A stretch of 64,000 nucleotides of DNA from Ooceraea biroi. Its lineage: Eukaryota; Arthropoda; Insecta; Hymenoptera; Formicidae. A program made the position numbers and the translations under genes. Under the pieces are notes generated by a model. It was not told where the DNA came from, ran no database searches, and saw only the letters and a program-made list of their open reading frames with translations. The stretch is from contig NC_039509.1 of NCBI RefSeq assembly GCF_003672135.1, positions 6,892,663 to 6,956,662 on the forward strand. The letters are read 5' to 3'. Shown here piece by piece: positions 50,061 to 63,341 of the stretch; the stretch's first letter is position 1, and the number at the start of each line of letters is the position of its first letter.

Positions 50061-53000
50061 CCGCATACTGCCAGCCTCGCGGTATATTTTCGCGGTCCAG
50101 CGAGCGAGTTATTCAATATGCTCAACCCCGAAAGCCCCGGAGCAATCTCCGTGCTCGCACGTATCTACTCGCGTGCCTGTGTGGATGCGAGGCCGCCGCC
50201 GTTATGTGCATGAAAGTATCCGTGTGTGCATGCGTGTGGGTGTACGTAAGAGCTATATATTATGGGGACGGGAATGGAACGGGTAGGTTGCCGCTGGTAC
50301 TCCACCCGGTGCTGGTGGTAGCGTGGTGGTGGGTGCGTTCTCTTGCGTTTTGCGGTAGAATACGGATAGTGGAATTCTGCCGCAAGGTTAAAAACAATGC
50401 AAACGATGCATAATCAATTAATAAATCAACGTACATGTGAGAAATATCTACAGCTATCTAGGATGCATTTTAATCACAAATATTATTTCCACTTTTGTTT
50501 CAAATCTTTCTAGTAATGAGAGATTAATTTTATTTTAACATCTGTTCACTATTGTCGCGTTGCAAATCTCGTTATTTATCTCAGACATGATCATAGAACC
50601 ATAGCTATTAATTATTCTAATACGCGAGAATCTATGCGAGAACTCCTAAACACGCTCAAATCGAGTGCACGCGAAAATCCACCCTCGAATACAGACGTTC
50701 GCACGTCCAAGGGAACTCGAAGCACGGCTCGTGCGAGAATCAAGCTTTCTCAGGGGCGTCTACGGTCAGGCGGGGGTTGCAGGGATATAACCACCTCAAC
50801 AACCCTCCGCCATGCCGGCTTTTCGGGGGTGGCTTAGCTCGAGCGTGTTCCTCTTTCGGCGTTGCCTTCGCCTCTAAAGTTATCAGATTTTGATAAAGTC
50901 CCCGGTGTATTAGAGACCCGTGCTGTTTGCGTTTCCACGCAGATCCCGTCTGCATTGCCACCTCCGTTGCTACGCCTCCTGCTTCCTTCCATCAGGATTC
51001 GTGTGATGCCGGTTACTTCCTTCCTTTGTGCGAACGGCGAGACTCCGACTGTGCTCTTTTTCTTTTTCTTTACCCGAATGACTATGGGTAGTGAAAGGGA
51101 TGCATCGCTCACGTTCTTTTGTTTAACGAGACCTATAGTTTGGTCGCGTCATTTGCTTCTATTTGTTATTTCGCAATGTGCTCTTTTTCAAGCACTATTT
51201 GCTTGTACGCGTACTTTTCTTGTAGACAGCAAAAGAAAAATAAGATATGCGGTTTTTTTGAGGGGGGAAGAAAATATCGTCGTATGCATTTACTTGTTTA
51301 TTATTGCATGACCGCAAGCATTCATGTTTGGTTAAGCAACATCGCCTCAGGAAATTATTTCTCGTAGGCACCTGGAGGAAGTGCGAAGATCTTTGCATAA
51401 AACTTAAATCAAACGGTCAGAAAGGACAGTGGCAGGATTTATGGTCGCGTGAAGTCTCCGTGTGCGAGATGCACGTCCTTTCGAATCATTACTACATGCC
51501 TTCCGGTACCTTCTTCTTCGAGTCACGGTCAAGTGTCACTCAGTGTGGTACCGCCGTTATCTTGATGACCCTAAATGAGAAAGGAATATAGAGGAAGACG
51601 CGGATGTCATCGCGTTGCGCAATCTTCCACCGCGAAAAATGTCCCGCGGCCGTGGAACGTCTTCGGGAACGTCCGCCCGCAGATGGACGACAGATGTCCG
51701 GCGAATCACACGGAATTCCCGTTTCGGAAAGCGCCAGCCAGCGTGAGAAAATTGCAGCGCGGGATACTTTCGCGGGAGAGAAAAATTACGATACTCGCAT
51801 GGGGGCGAGAGGCAGCAATACCGAGTACACAGTCACCGCGCGATTATTCGAGCTGTCAACGACAAAAGCCACGAACTTACACACAAACCTGCAAATAACA
51901 CTGACTCTGCACTTGAAACTTTTACGAATCAATTGAAGAATTCAGACGAGAAAACGTTAAGACCACCTAGACTGTCTGTTACGTTGTCATTTAGTAGTCG
52001 CTTCGACAACTTACGCTAGACGTGTAAAATTGCTGTGTGAGAATCCAGGAATTAATACGTGACAAATCGCGCGTTGCAGACAAAACGCGTCGGCATCAGG
52101 AAAAAGATTTCATACAGAATATGCAATAATTGTTATAGCATCGCGCTTCTACCGTTGACGTTCGAATCGACGATCCTTCCGAGAGCGTCTGTCGAGATCG
52201 GGGCGAGAGCATTGGTCGGCGAGTTAACGACGATAATGACGAAAAGAGTGGCGAGCACGCGATTCGCCGGGAGAGAGAACCGCCAAAAAGCCGCGGCGAG
52301 CAAGCGCGTAGCGGGCAAAAAGCAGTAGAGACAAAGGCAATGATTAATTCCACGTTGGATGTCCAGGATCATTAGCGCCAGACTGCCATGACACCTGCTC
52401 GCACGAGCCCTTCGTGATAGATTGCCGAGGCCCGGCGGTTCGTGGCGAGGTGCGAGACGGCGCGGCGCGGCGAGGTCGGGATCGTGAGCGCGCGCGGCGG
52501 TTACTAATGATTCCGTATTTCGACATTCTGGGCGATATTCAGGAAGCAATGAAAAAGAACTCGGGTATTACTGCCACTCGTCCGGGGTGGCCGCGCAATT
52601 CGCGTGGCAGCTTTTTGTCAAGGGTTGTCACGATGTAACGTGATTGATGGCGGCTGGCAGCGCGTGTGCGGCGACGGTCGAGCGCATTCGCGTTCACGCT
52701 CGCGATGCAGAGAGAACGGGAGCGCGCGAAAAACGGGATTTAATAAGAACGCGAGGTGTCTCGCCGTGCAATTAAGTACTCGGGGAATAATCCGCGGCAC
52801 GTACTTTGGTTCTCGCGCACGAAGCGGAGCGGGCCTGAAACTCGACGATGATTAACTCGGAGGACAAAATATGCGCGGCGGTTGTACTTATTTCCAACGT
52901 ATTTATTTATAATGTGACAAGTTTAGCCGGTTTAAAATAGAAGCTCTGTGTAACGTCGCTAATAGTGCGCTTCAATGTGCGACACGATTAACTCGCGTTT

Positions 53001-54239
53001 CGCTAACGAAATCCGCCTGCGAGAGTCTGCAACGAACGTTTCCGTCCAGCGTCCGGCTCTCAAAGGAGCCAAAAGGCGAGCTTGTCCATCGACAAATAAT
53101 TAGACGCGTTGGCAAGGCGCCTCCTGGGAGGAGGACGAAATGGCGAGGGACGAAAGGTACAAATAGGTAATTGACGTGCACGGGCCAGCTGTCACTTGTT
53201 TCCGCCGGGATCGCTTTTTGTTTCACGAGTGGCGCGGACCGGGAACGCGCGGGTGCCTGTTTTCACGCCGTCGCCGTGGGGGTTCCCCCAAAACGGTACG
53301 GAGGGGCACTTACGTGCCACGGAAACGTGTGCGCGACCCCGGCGGGGTGTTAGGGAACGCAATATTAGGGCGAGATATTGGACCGCAAGCTACTAATTCG
53401 TACGATGATATCGATTCGTACACGGAATTGTCCGGTGACGTGCATCCGGCAACCCCTCTCTCTGTTTCCCCGCCGATTCTGCACAGGCTGTATCCACGTG
53501 TACGTTCTCGTGTGGCCGATCGGATCCCGTGCTCTCCGCTATTCGACAGTCAAGACTCCCGTTTGCCTTGCCGTTCCTTTGTCCCTTTCTCGGAGCAAGG
53601 ACCGGGACGAGCGACACGCGGCGTTTACGGCCAAGATCTCATCACGCCCACTCACGTGACGCGGATCCATATTCGAGGGATACGATCATTCGACGGAAAC
53701 ACGAAAATAACATTTGCGCGAATAGAATCGTCGATGTGCGGTTCGACGGGCCGATAGTCGCCAGCGAAATTCTGCGCGGAGTTGACCGGCGATCAGGATC
53801 TGTGTTGTTTCATTCCGGATGCTAATCCGAAGCCGGGGTGATCTGTCGAAACCGTGAGCGTTGTGACTCTTGGCGACTGATTGAAATTTACACGGTCGCA
53901 CGGCTCAGATCGCCGTGTCCGATACTACGGACGAAAGCGAATTTCGGAATTCGAACGAAACATTGTTATTTGCGTTCGGGTGAATCAAAACCAGCTATTA
54001 TTTCGTTAATAGAATTCGATCAGCCTTGAACGTGTGAGTGCGAGATCATTCATCGAGAGCGCTCATTCACGCTTTGCCCGCTGAAATGAGTTTGCCATAA
54101 TACGAACCGTCGAGGGAGAAAACGTGCTGCACCTATACGTGTTCCCGCCGCCACTATTTCTCAGCTTAATCATCCTGAATCATAACGCGAGGTAGCCCGC
54201 GACGTTACCTTTCAACAGAAAGATTAAAGGGACAACACA

Positions 54240-54275
54240 GAAATACCTTACACCGGAGAAATACCTTACAGCGGA
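54240..54275 (+). repeat. Tandem duplication of an 18-bp unit
   Basis: Two adjacent copies of GAAATACCTTACACCGGA (54240-54257 and 54258-54275) that differ at one base (C versus G at unit position 14). Confidence 0.85.
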
Positions 54276-55473
54276 GATAGGGATATAATGAGCCGTTTCA
54301 TGGACATTACCATATACTTATAAAACTCGATAGTACGCTCTCATTGTGCGTACATGCAATGTTTGATCAGAGCGAGCCGCATTGTCCGTACACCACGAGT
54401 ACTAATGAGAACGAGCGTCAAGCGTTGGACGTAGAGCTCGCCTACTAATAATTATCTTCCTATTTAGCGAGTAATTGCGGACACGCGAAGGTTAGCTAGC
54501 ATCAATCGTCATTTCATTAATATTCCAGCGTGTTGGAGCGTCTCTTCAACGTCGCTCGCTTCTTCGAAGCGCGGTGGAACGGGTTTTCCACGCACGGTAC
54601 GCGCGCGGGAGATGCTGCGCTGCCGACTTCATCGATCCCCGACCGACCAGGCGTTATCGCGCGCAACGCTCAAGCCGACCGGTCCAGCTTTGTTTCATTC
54701 CCGAACAAATGGTCGCCGGTTCACGGAGGGCGTGCACGCGGAGGCCCTCCGCGCGAGAGAGGGATCATCGATCGTCACTGATCGTTAGCCGTAGAGACAC
54801 AGTAATTGCCGCTCATTAGGGGGCTAAAGGAGCGTATTATGCGCGCTGAAAAGAAGGATCGCGCCGAGGCGGATTGCCGCGGCGAGAAACTCGGGAGGAA
54901 AGAGGAAGCGAGGAGGAGGTGGCACGGTCGAAGAAGCGAGAAGAAAAGAGAGAGAGACAGAGGAAAAAAAGGGGGTTTCCGTCAGCAGGGAGGGACCGTT
55001 GAAGGCGTTGAAAAGAGTACTCGACGTACGTGAAGGGGCTCATGAGGTAACCGATACCCCTCTCGCGACGCTTTGTTCTCGGGACCGGCAATGAAATATA
55101 GCGATGAGGTGCCGTCGTGAGCGCCTTTCTCTCTCGTGCCGCGTTAATGCACGGTTGCCTGTCTTCTCGATTCCCCGTACATACAATTTTACGCGTGAGG
55201 GTGCCACGTTATGGCATGCTCTTGCTGCTGCCAATAATCGTGGCGACATTGAGAAAACATCAAAGTTTATCGAAGCCGATCGTTCGCATTAAACATTTCA
55301 ATAATTGCGCTCTGGATTAAGGTTCCGAAGCTGCACGCTCATTAAAGTGTCAGGATAAAAGTTCAGCATCATCGCGTGATCGGTCACTCGTGCAATGAAA
55401 TTGACTGCGTCGTGAAAACTTCACCTCTGCACCATCGTATATTTCATCGTCGATCTCGAGCCACTCGCAGCGC

Positions 55474-55500
55474 GGGATCGAGGGGAAAAACCTCGATCCC
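55474..55500. repeat. Inverted repeat with 10-bp perfect arms
   Basis: GGGATCGAGG at 55474-55483 pairs with CCTCGATCCC at 55491-55500 around a seven-base loop (GGAAAAA). There is no T-tract or other sign of function. Confidence 0.7.
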
Positions 55501-58500
55501 ATCGATCGACGTCTAATGCAGCATGATACATCACGCGCGGTGATTACAATGCTCGCGATGCGCGTTCTCAGGAAGGTGTCGACGCACGAGGATGGCTCTC
55601 GTGCCGGCGTGACCTCGGCGCCAACCGATACGCTCAAACGAACCCCGATCACCTGACACCGCTCATTACACGCGTCCCGTAACAACGTGGTCCTGACGGA
55701 TAATTAACGATATCGAGATGCGCCCGCGCGCGTATCGACCTCCGCGAGATTTATCACCCGGGACCGGCGCAGACTTCAACATCCGAGATTGATCTTTGAA
55801 CGAGCTCGATTCGCGCGGTCGCGTCTCCTTTTCCTCCTCACCTTGTATGGTCCTTAATCTAATAAATGCACGCGCGACTGCGATCGCACGTTACGACGAG
55901 TAAAAACGCGCAAACCGGGTACGCCGCGAATCAACGATATGCATCAGATGGAATTACGAATCAATTAACGTCGTTCAAGTAATCATTAGTCTCGCGTAGT
56001 ATGAGCATTCGATGCGTATGAATGTCCGCGATCGTCTAATTTTCAGAGATATCTCGCGAGATCAAAGACAATAATTGGCCAGAGTAATCGTGACCGATAA
56101 TAACACTGATTGATTATTTCGTTCGCTTGTGCGTCGAATGTAATGATATTTTAACTCAATAAAATACTGATATTTTAATACTTAGCGGGAGAGAGAAAGA
56201 GAAAGAAAGAAGGAGCGACAGTTGTTTAATTACAGACATAAATCGACTATTTCCCTCGCCGGAAGGGAGGTTGAATCCGATTCCACGAGTGATTAATCGA
56301 CGTCTTGGCATGCACGCAGAAGTATGCCAGTCCCGTGCGTGATTCGTTCCAGCAACAAGATAGGAGAACACTCGTTCTGTCACTGAAGGCACTCTAATGC
56401 GTAAGCCACTACCACCTGTGCGCGATATAGAATTCCACCGGTCCGTGATCGGGGTGTCCGGTTGCCTAGTTAGAACCAGGTACGTATCTATCTACGATGT
56501 TTTCCAAGGACTACCTCGTACGTGGAGAAGCAACGACCCTATCGCTCGCGCGCGCGCCCTTTTTCTCTCTTTCCCTTTCTTTTTCTCTCCTTTTCTCCTT
56601 CGGGCCCGTCGTTCTTCCAGCGTGGTTGCGCGAGAGTTCGGAGGGTGTATCGAATGTCCTACCGTCCTGCGGTCCCGTCTATGGTGTCCGACTACCCCAC
56701 GCTCGTTTCACGGTTAATTAAGCGACTGACAATCTGACCACGAGACGGTTAGCGGTCCGGGAGGCCCGCGATCTTCAGGAACTCGTAAACAGAAGGAATT
56801 CCTCGAGCATGAATGAAGCCACAACGAACGGGCAGGCGAGACGAAGAAAGGGAGGGGGAAGAGGGGAGATTTTCGGGTAAAAGAAACGAAAGGAGGAGAT
56901 TGACAGGAGATATCGATCGTCCTGATGATCGGGCCACCTTTGGAAAGAACGCACCACCGGATCGACGGCCGATATTTTTCGATGTTCTCCGACAAACCGC
57001 GTCCCACCTTCGTATAGGATCGCCACTTTTTCAGCCGATTCAAAGAGTCATTGTACGAGGACGCAGAAACCGAATCGCTTTCAGAGAGACGCGCTTTCAG
57101 AGATGGACAAGGACGTGGGATAATATCGCGTCTATCAACGACGCATATTCTAATCTCGTTCCAGATGATTGACCTTTCAGTACTCGAGTACTGTGGCAAA
57201 CATAAAATGTCATATCGGCAATTCGCTATCACAAGGTTCCTTTGCAACATCCGATATACCTCGGAGTAGAAAGGCCCCTGATTACTTACCGTTTGATGAA
57301 CACCTCGAATGAGACGCCGGATGAATTGCGATGTATATTCACTTAGAAGACACGCCCGATGACTTTATAAGCTCATCGAAGTGGATCAAAGAAGAAACGA
57401 GGGCGGGTTACCTTGGCGGTGTATCGAAGGTATCGTCTCTCGTTTCGTGCGCTCACGCGCGGCGGGTAGTTATACCAGGAAAAAGGCCCCGATACCTGCT
57501 AACAAACGACCAGCAGATGATTTAGCACATATTCCACGGAGGGCGCTTGATCGGGTTTTACGTGTACCGGTGCCCCGACCAAGAGTATGATTGTTTTATA
57601 ATTAAGCCGTTACCGGATAAGGCACGGACGCGCGGGAGGTGGTGGTGATTAATCGTTTTCGAATTGAAAACTTATAAGACGCGGTGGTGTCTTAATTTCA
57701 TCGTGCTCGTGCAAAGTGGTGTCCGCGATTGCGAGCGGAGGAACAAAGAGAAAGATAACGAGAGAAAAAGAGAGGAAGAGAGCGAGCCTGACTACTACAC
57801 ACAACGGCGTAAAAATAAATTAAAACTCGCCGGTACGAGCCGGCCGTAATCGAATTCCGCGCGACAACCTAATCGTCGTCAGGACGGCAATCGAAGCTGA
57901 TGAAACGGGCGCAACTTCTTACTGGGCCGACGAAATCATTTTGAGATCATTGCGCGGTAATTACGCCACGTGATATACCCCAATCGACCATACGCAAAAC
58001 GCAAATAATTTACACAAAAGAAACATGAAAAATGTTGAAAAAATCCCTACGATTACAAGTAAATTTACAAACGAATATCACCAGAAATTATCGATAATCG
58101 CGAATTATCGTGCCGTTACACCGCGCATCAATCGAATCGGGGAAGGGATCTCTTTGCGACCCTGTTCCCCTCGTGTGCCTCCGTGTCTTCACCGCCGACG
58201 TCTCAACGTTGCGTCGAAAATTCGGTGCGTCTCGAAAGCGCGCGGCATTTAACGGGGCAAATAGACGGCGCTGCGCGGCAAAAGGGTGCCGACTGAAAGG
58301 CAAACAGTTTAGCTGGAAACAATTGACTGCAGATTGAAGAGAGAGCGTACGCAGGGGTGGAGGGCGCGAGACATCTGACGATCGATGCACGCGTCGCTGC
58401 CACGAGAGAGCGAAGTTACATCTGTCCGCCGATGAAAATAGATTTTGAGAGCCGTGCCCGGGCTCCGGGGGCGGGTAGGGAACGGGGACATGGCTGGTTG

Positions 58501-58619
58501 GAAAGAGAGAGAGAGAGTAAGAGAGACGGGAGAGACGGGGGAGGGTTGGCGTTGTTAAAACACTCGTTTCCAGACCAGGAATTCGTGTTTCTCGTCACAA
58601 TGCCGGTGCTTTGATCGAC

Positions 58620-58639
58620 CGCGCGCTCGCGCGCGCGCG
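58620..58639. repeat. CG-dinucleotide-rich tract
   Basis: CG steps with a single CT interruption, forming a nearly pure alternating run. A candidate Z-DNA site and an unusually CpG-dense patch. Confidence 0.75.
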
Positions 58640-61600
58640 ACCAACCGGCACCGAAGGCAACGCGTTTGTTTTTTAACGTTCGCGAATTGAAAAAACTTAT
58701 CAACGATGTAATGCGTCCGCTCGGCTGCCCGGGGAGGAAACGCGTCGCGTCGCAGCGTGCCGGTCTCCGGCGAGCGCTTCGCAAAACCGCGCATATTTAT
58801 TAACAGAGAGACCGCTGTTGGTACTTTGTGTTTTCCAAATGACGGCCGTTCGTTTGGAAAATATTGTACGACGCGGAACACGATGAAGCGTGGTTGCCAC
58901 TCTTTTTTTCCTTCCGTGGAAATTGCGGCCGTTACGTAAATGCCGTTGATTTTAATTGGTCCTTATATATCGCCTGTTACGATTGCATTTGCTTTCGTGC
59001 GTTCGTAAAATCGCATGCAAAATTCATTGGTTCGACATGAATTTCTTTTTTAGAATAAACACGCAGTCGCGCGAGCTTTTTCGTTGACGTTTGAAAACGT
59101 GCACTTGCAGCTACGAGTGTGTTGCCGCAAGAAACGAGAGTTCGACGCTATTTGTCTAAGCGTAAACAGCTCGTAGAGATGGCGAGCGAGCGACAAGATG
59201 GCATGTTCCGAAAATTTCACTAGCAACGCAACGAGGGTGCGCCCGATGTTTTGTCTCGTCAGACCCTTTTAGCGTCACTTAAAACAAAACGCTGTATCGA
59301 TTTGACCGTTTTCGCCCCCTTGGTCGGCGCGCTCGCAAGTGCGCCCGCGGGGACGTTCGATGCGGCGGTGAAGACAAGTAACACTCGATTCCACGGTGGT
59401 CCCTCTCGAAGAGAGAGCGCGTGCTTTGTTTTTTCCCGCCTACTACATATCTCATTCGACCCGCCTTGGGTGCCCTTCTGTCAGAATCCGCCAAAAGCGA
59501 CGTATCAACTTGGTACTCCACGCCGCCCACGCGATGTAACTCGTGGCACTTGTTTCTCGAACTTGGAACGCGATTTAAGAATTTTGCGCGAGAAATTGCA
59601 TCGCCGCGAACGTGACGAGTAACGCTCCGGAGAAATTTCCAATATAAATTCAGACACGGCCTTCCCGCGCGCTTCGTGGCTGAGAAAAAAATTATTCCGA
59701 CGATTCCGGTAATTCGACGAGTGTTGCGACTTTGCGCAATACACGGTAATTCTTTCCTCTTGGCAAGATATAATGCTACGCGTTATTGTCACTTGTCAGT
59801 TCGACAATTGATGATATCAACGTTGACATTACCGTGATCACTTGTGCAAATAGGAAATCAATTTACGCGATCGCGCGTAAATTATCCCAAAGTGAGAATC
59901 TCCTCGAGGGCTTATGGCATAGTTACGGTGAGACCAGCGGGTTACGAAATAGCAGCGAATTAACAGCTCGTGCATTAAATGATACGTCCTCGACAACAAC
60001 ATAATACGTCTTCATTAAGTGCCGATCGTTCAGCTCGCGTGGCATAAAAGAGTCCCGGGGAGGTGGTTACAACCCACCGGGACGACTTTTTCCGCCGTCT
60101 CTCCCTCCCCTTCTTCCGCGGTAACCTACCCCATTCCCCCATCGTCGGCCGCGCCATCAATCCAGCAAGAAAATTGAATGTCGGCGTCGATTCCTCATTC
60201 GAGCTTTTTTTTCCTTGCCCGACCACCGGCACCATTATAAAGTATAATGCGGGGACTGTGAGTGTTTCCCAGATTATCGTCGCCTGTACGACGCGATACC
60301 CTACGCCTCGCGTGTCAATTAGCCACGGTATATGAGGTTACAAAGTATGCCGGGTCTTTGCACCGTGCACACCAGCCAGTCTCGACTGGGCCCATAAGAG
60401 CCGCGGGATCGTTTCCGATCGTTAGGTAAAACCGCCATCAGCTGATCTCTGTTCAGGGACGGATATACGTGCAAACACCTTCGATTCGTCAGGTCCCTCC
60501 GTTACTTTCAACAACTGGGAACACGTAATCGACGTTCGCGTGTGCTATTATGCGAGAAGGAATGAATTATAATGATAATAATTTTAACTTGAAATTAAAG
60601 TTAGAGGATTTTTCAACCTTTTGCTTTATCTGAAATTTGACGTGGCCTAAACGTGACACGCTACGTATCTGTGTCCGCTAACATAACGAGAAAACAATTT
60701 CTGATGAGAGCAAGCGACTCGTTTGCGTGAGAGAGCGTTAGAGATGGAGAGCTTTCATCTCTTCAGCCAGGAGCCCGCGCGCAGGAGGCAGTAAATCTTG
60801 TAGATCAAGCTTGTCTTTTTTCACTCGGCCGCCTCAATTCGTAGCAGTGATTGCATGACGCATAAATTACTTAACTACGTGCGCACACCCGATTACCGGT
60901 TACATGCTCGCGAGGCAACGCTTACGGTTTTAGAGCTGCGGCATTCTGCCGGTGCCTCCCGTCCCGCCGCGGCCGAGGCGATTAATCCTCTCGTCGTTCA
61001 TCTTGCTTGCCTCGACAAAAACAAAGCATCCGACACCGCGGCACGGTGATGTACATCGTGCTGCAGTAATGGGTCTTAGAAAATCCCGCATCGATCTCAC
61101 GGTGAAGCAATCAGCGCTCTTTAAGGCACCTAATTCGCTCATCGCGGCGGACGCTTGTGCGCCGCGTTGCGCTCGCTCTTCGCCGCGGGCAGTCGAGAGT
61201 ACGTGTGAAAGTTAGGTAGCTATAATCGTCCCGGGACGATCAATGTCTTAATAACACCCGTCGAGTTTTCATTTGCTCCAAAGTACACATCGCGCGCGGA
61301 CAACAACGGTTAATCATTCTGGCGCGCACGCACAATATCCGCCGCTTGTAACTTTATCTCAATCTTGCAACTAAACCGATAATTATCGTTTCGCGGTCAT
61401 CCGCAAAATCGAGAGGCACGTTTCGCATTTTCTCTCAGAATGATTGTAGAATTTAATTTAATCCGGATGTACGTACAGCACGACGCAGCCGAGCGCACCT
61501 GCAGCATCCGCGTATCTACGACAGTCCATCTATATCTACTGTAAATTACAGATTAATACGATCCATCAAAAACGCATCGTTGGACTAAGTACGAAACCGG

Positions 61601-62051
61601 TTTCGTAAGCCGCTCCGTCGCTCTGAATGATGTCTGTTTTAAGAATGCATCCCGAGGTATCGCTTTCAATGCGTTGCGTCGGAAATGCGTAACCATCGCT
61701 GTGGTCCCGCGGCACATCGCCTCTATGGTAGCGTTCTTAAAGGCCGTTAAATCATGCGCATCGCCTTTCTTTTTATCCGCCACCGAGCCGCACTGATTGT
61801 GCCATACATAAAATTACGATAAATTCAACGGGTTTCTTGCACTGTCGTGACCCGCGGCGGTCAATTGTCTCGGGATGCTAATGGTACCCGCGGCATCTCT
61901 GTGGGTGGTGCCAACTGATTGTCAACCAAAATCATCGGACGGATATCCTGAAGTCATAATCAATGCACAATTTTCAGTTCAGCCAGAGTGAACGAGTGAA
62001 GAATTGTACGATAATGTTTCTTAATCATTCATTCATCAATTTACAATTTAG

Positions 62052-62075
62052 CTCTCTCTCTCTCTCTTTCTCCAG
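62052..62075 (+). repeat. CT-rich tract ending in CAG
   Basis: Seven CT dinucleotides then TTCTCCAG. It resembles a splice acceptor with a strong pyrimidine tract. The sequence after it is open for 29 codons but unrecognised. Confidence 0.6.
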
Positions 62076-63272
62076 GTGTTGCTCATTGATGCCGAGGACA
62101 TTAAAGTGTCTTTGAACGTACAACGTTCTTCTATTAAATTGAATTATCATTCAGCGAAATAAAATGTTCAGTATGCGATCGTTAGTGTTTGGTTGAGTAC
62201 TTTGTAATTCATCGTTGCTTCAGCGCTTTATATATACTCAGAAATGTGTATTTTCAAGGCTGCCGCGACGGATGATCGTCGCTAATGGCGAACTGGTTTA
62301 AAATCTAGTTACGCAGATAGTAATCAGTAAACCATAACCACGTTTAAAAGCTCGGGAAGTATAACAGCGAGCGCTGAGCACCGGTATATCGTGCTGTTTT
62401 TATTGGAAAAATAGTTTGATTAATATCCAGTCTGTCATGGATACCTTTGAACGCAGATCAGAAATTGCGATACCTAATCTGAATTCTTAACGACTCTCAT
62501 AGACTATAAACTGTATGAGCACGCATGCATTTTTATTGCGCAAGGAGCTACGATCGATAATTATCGTGCATTAGATACTTTACAAATCACTCCGTGAGTA
62601 GAGTGAATTATGATAACCGACATAATTTTGCATAATACTAAATTTCGTTAAGTAACTACACAATTAATACATTTCTATTTGCACAAACTATTAATTTCAA
62701 GGCACTCTTAGACACGCGTAACACGTCGATTTGCAAATTTCTAATCATAGCATCATTATCGCAGTAAAATGTTTCGCTAATGTGCAATCAATATACGTAC
62801 CAGATGCTTAATAGATAACATAAAGTCACATATTATTGCAACTTCTTGCCTGCTATTATCTCAAGAATCCATTCGAATCAACGCACACACGATCATGCTC
62901 GATCTACATACCAGAATGTGAGTCGGCCGTGATGCGATCACGGTTGATTACGTATTAGTACATTTTCGTAACGTTTCTACCGTCCACAAGTCCAATAAAT
63001 AATCGCTCAGACAGACGATGAAATCAGATGCTCTCGTTGCGATAGTCGTCCGGCGATATTTCACGCGTCGTGCGCGAAACAACTTCAATAAGCGAACGAT
63101 CAGCCGGTGAGAATCACGCAACGCTTCTGTCGATCACCTCCAAATTTGTCAAGGAATACACACCACCACAAAGGTGGTGCCGAACCGCCCTATAGAGGGT
63201 GGCGCGCGGTCGAGCGTCGTTAACGCTACGCGATGCTGTTTCGACGGTGTGCAACAAAAGATGTGCTCAGGA

Positions 63273-63341
63273 CCCCGCGTTCAGATAAATGACCATGGAT
63301 CCAAGAACAAATGACAGTGGCCGTCTGACGAGAACGCGGGG
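63273..63341 (+). other. Candidate pre-miRNA-like hairpin
   Basis: CCCCGCGTTC (63273-63282) pairs perfectly with GAACGCGGGG (63332-63341). Inside, AGAT pairs with GTCT, and GACCATGG largely pairs with CAGTGGCC, around a terminal loop of about 16 bases. The 69-base length and imperfect inner stem resemble a microRNA precursor. I recognise no known microRNA, and a 10-bp arm alone is expected by chance a few times in this window. Confidence 0.2.

Noticed and set aside
49600..50286. 228-codon open frame on the plus strand
   Set aside because: Its length depends on the (CGT)n microsatellite, which reads as a valine run, and on GC-rich flanks. There are no domains or splice support.
50752..50790. 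Possible optix second exon after TTTCTCAG at about 50753
   Set aside because: In the phase needed to complete the split Arg codon it reaches a stop after about a dozen codons with no optix-like sequence.
53176..53757. 193-codon open frame on the plus strand
   Set aside because: It lies in CpG-rich DNA where stops are rare, overlaps other long frames, and shows Arg/Pro/Ser-rich composition with no motif.
62076..62164. Possible exon after the CT tract and CAG at 62075, open for 29 codons
   Set aside because: The peptide does not resemble an optix C-terminus or any family I know, and its phase does not by itself support joining to the optix donor.
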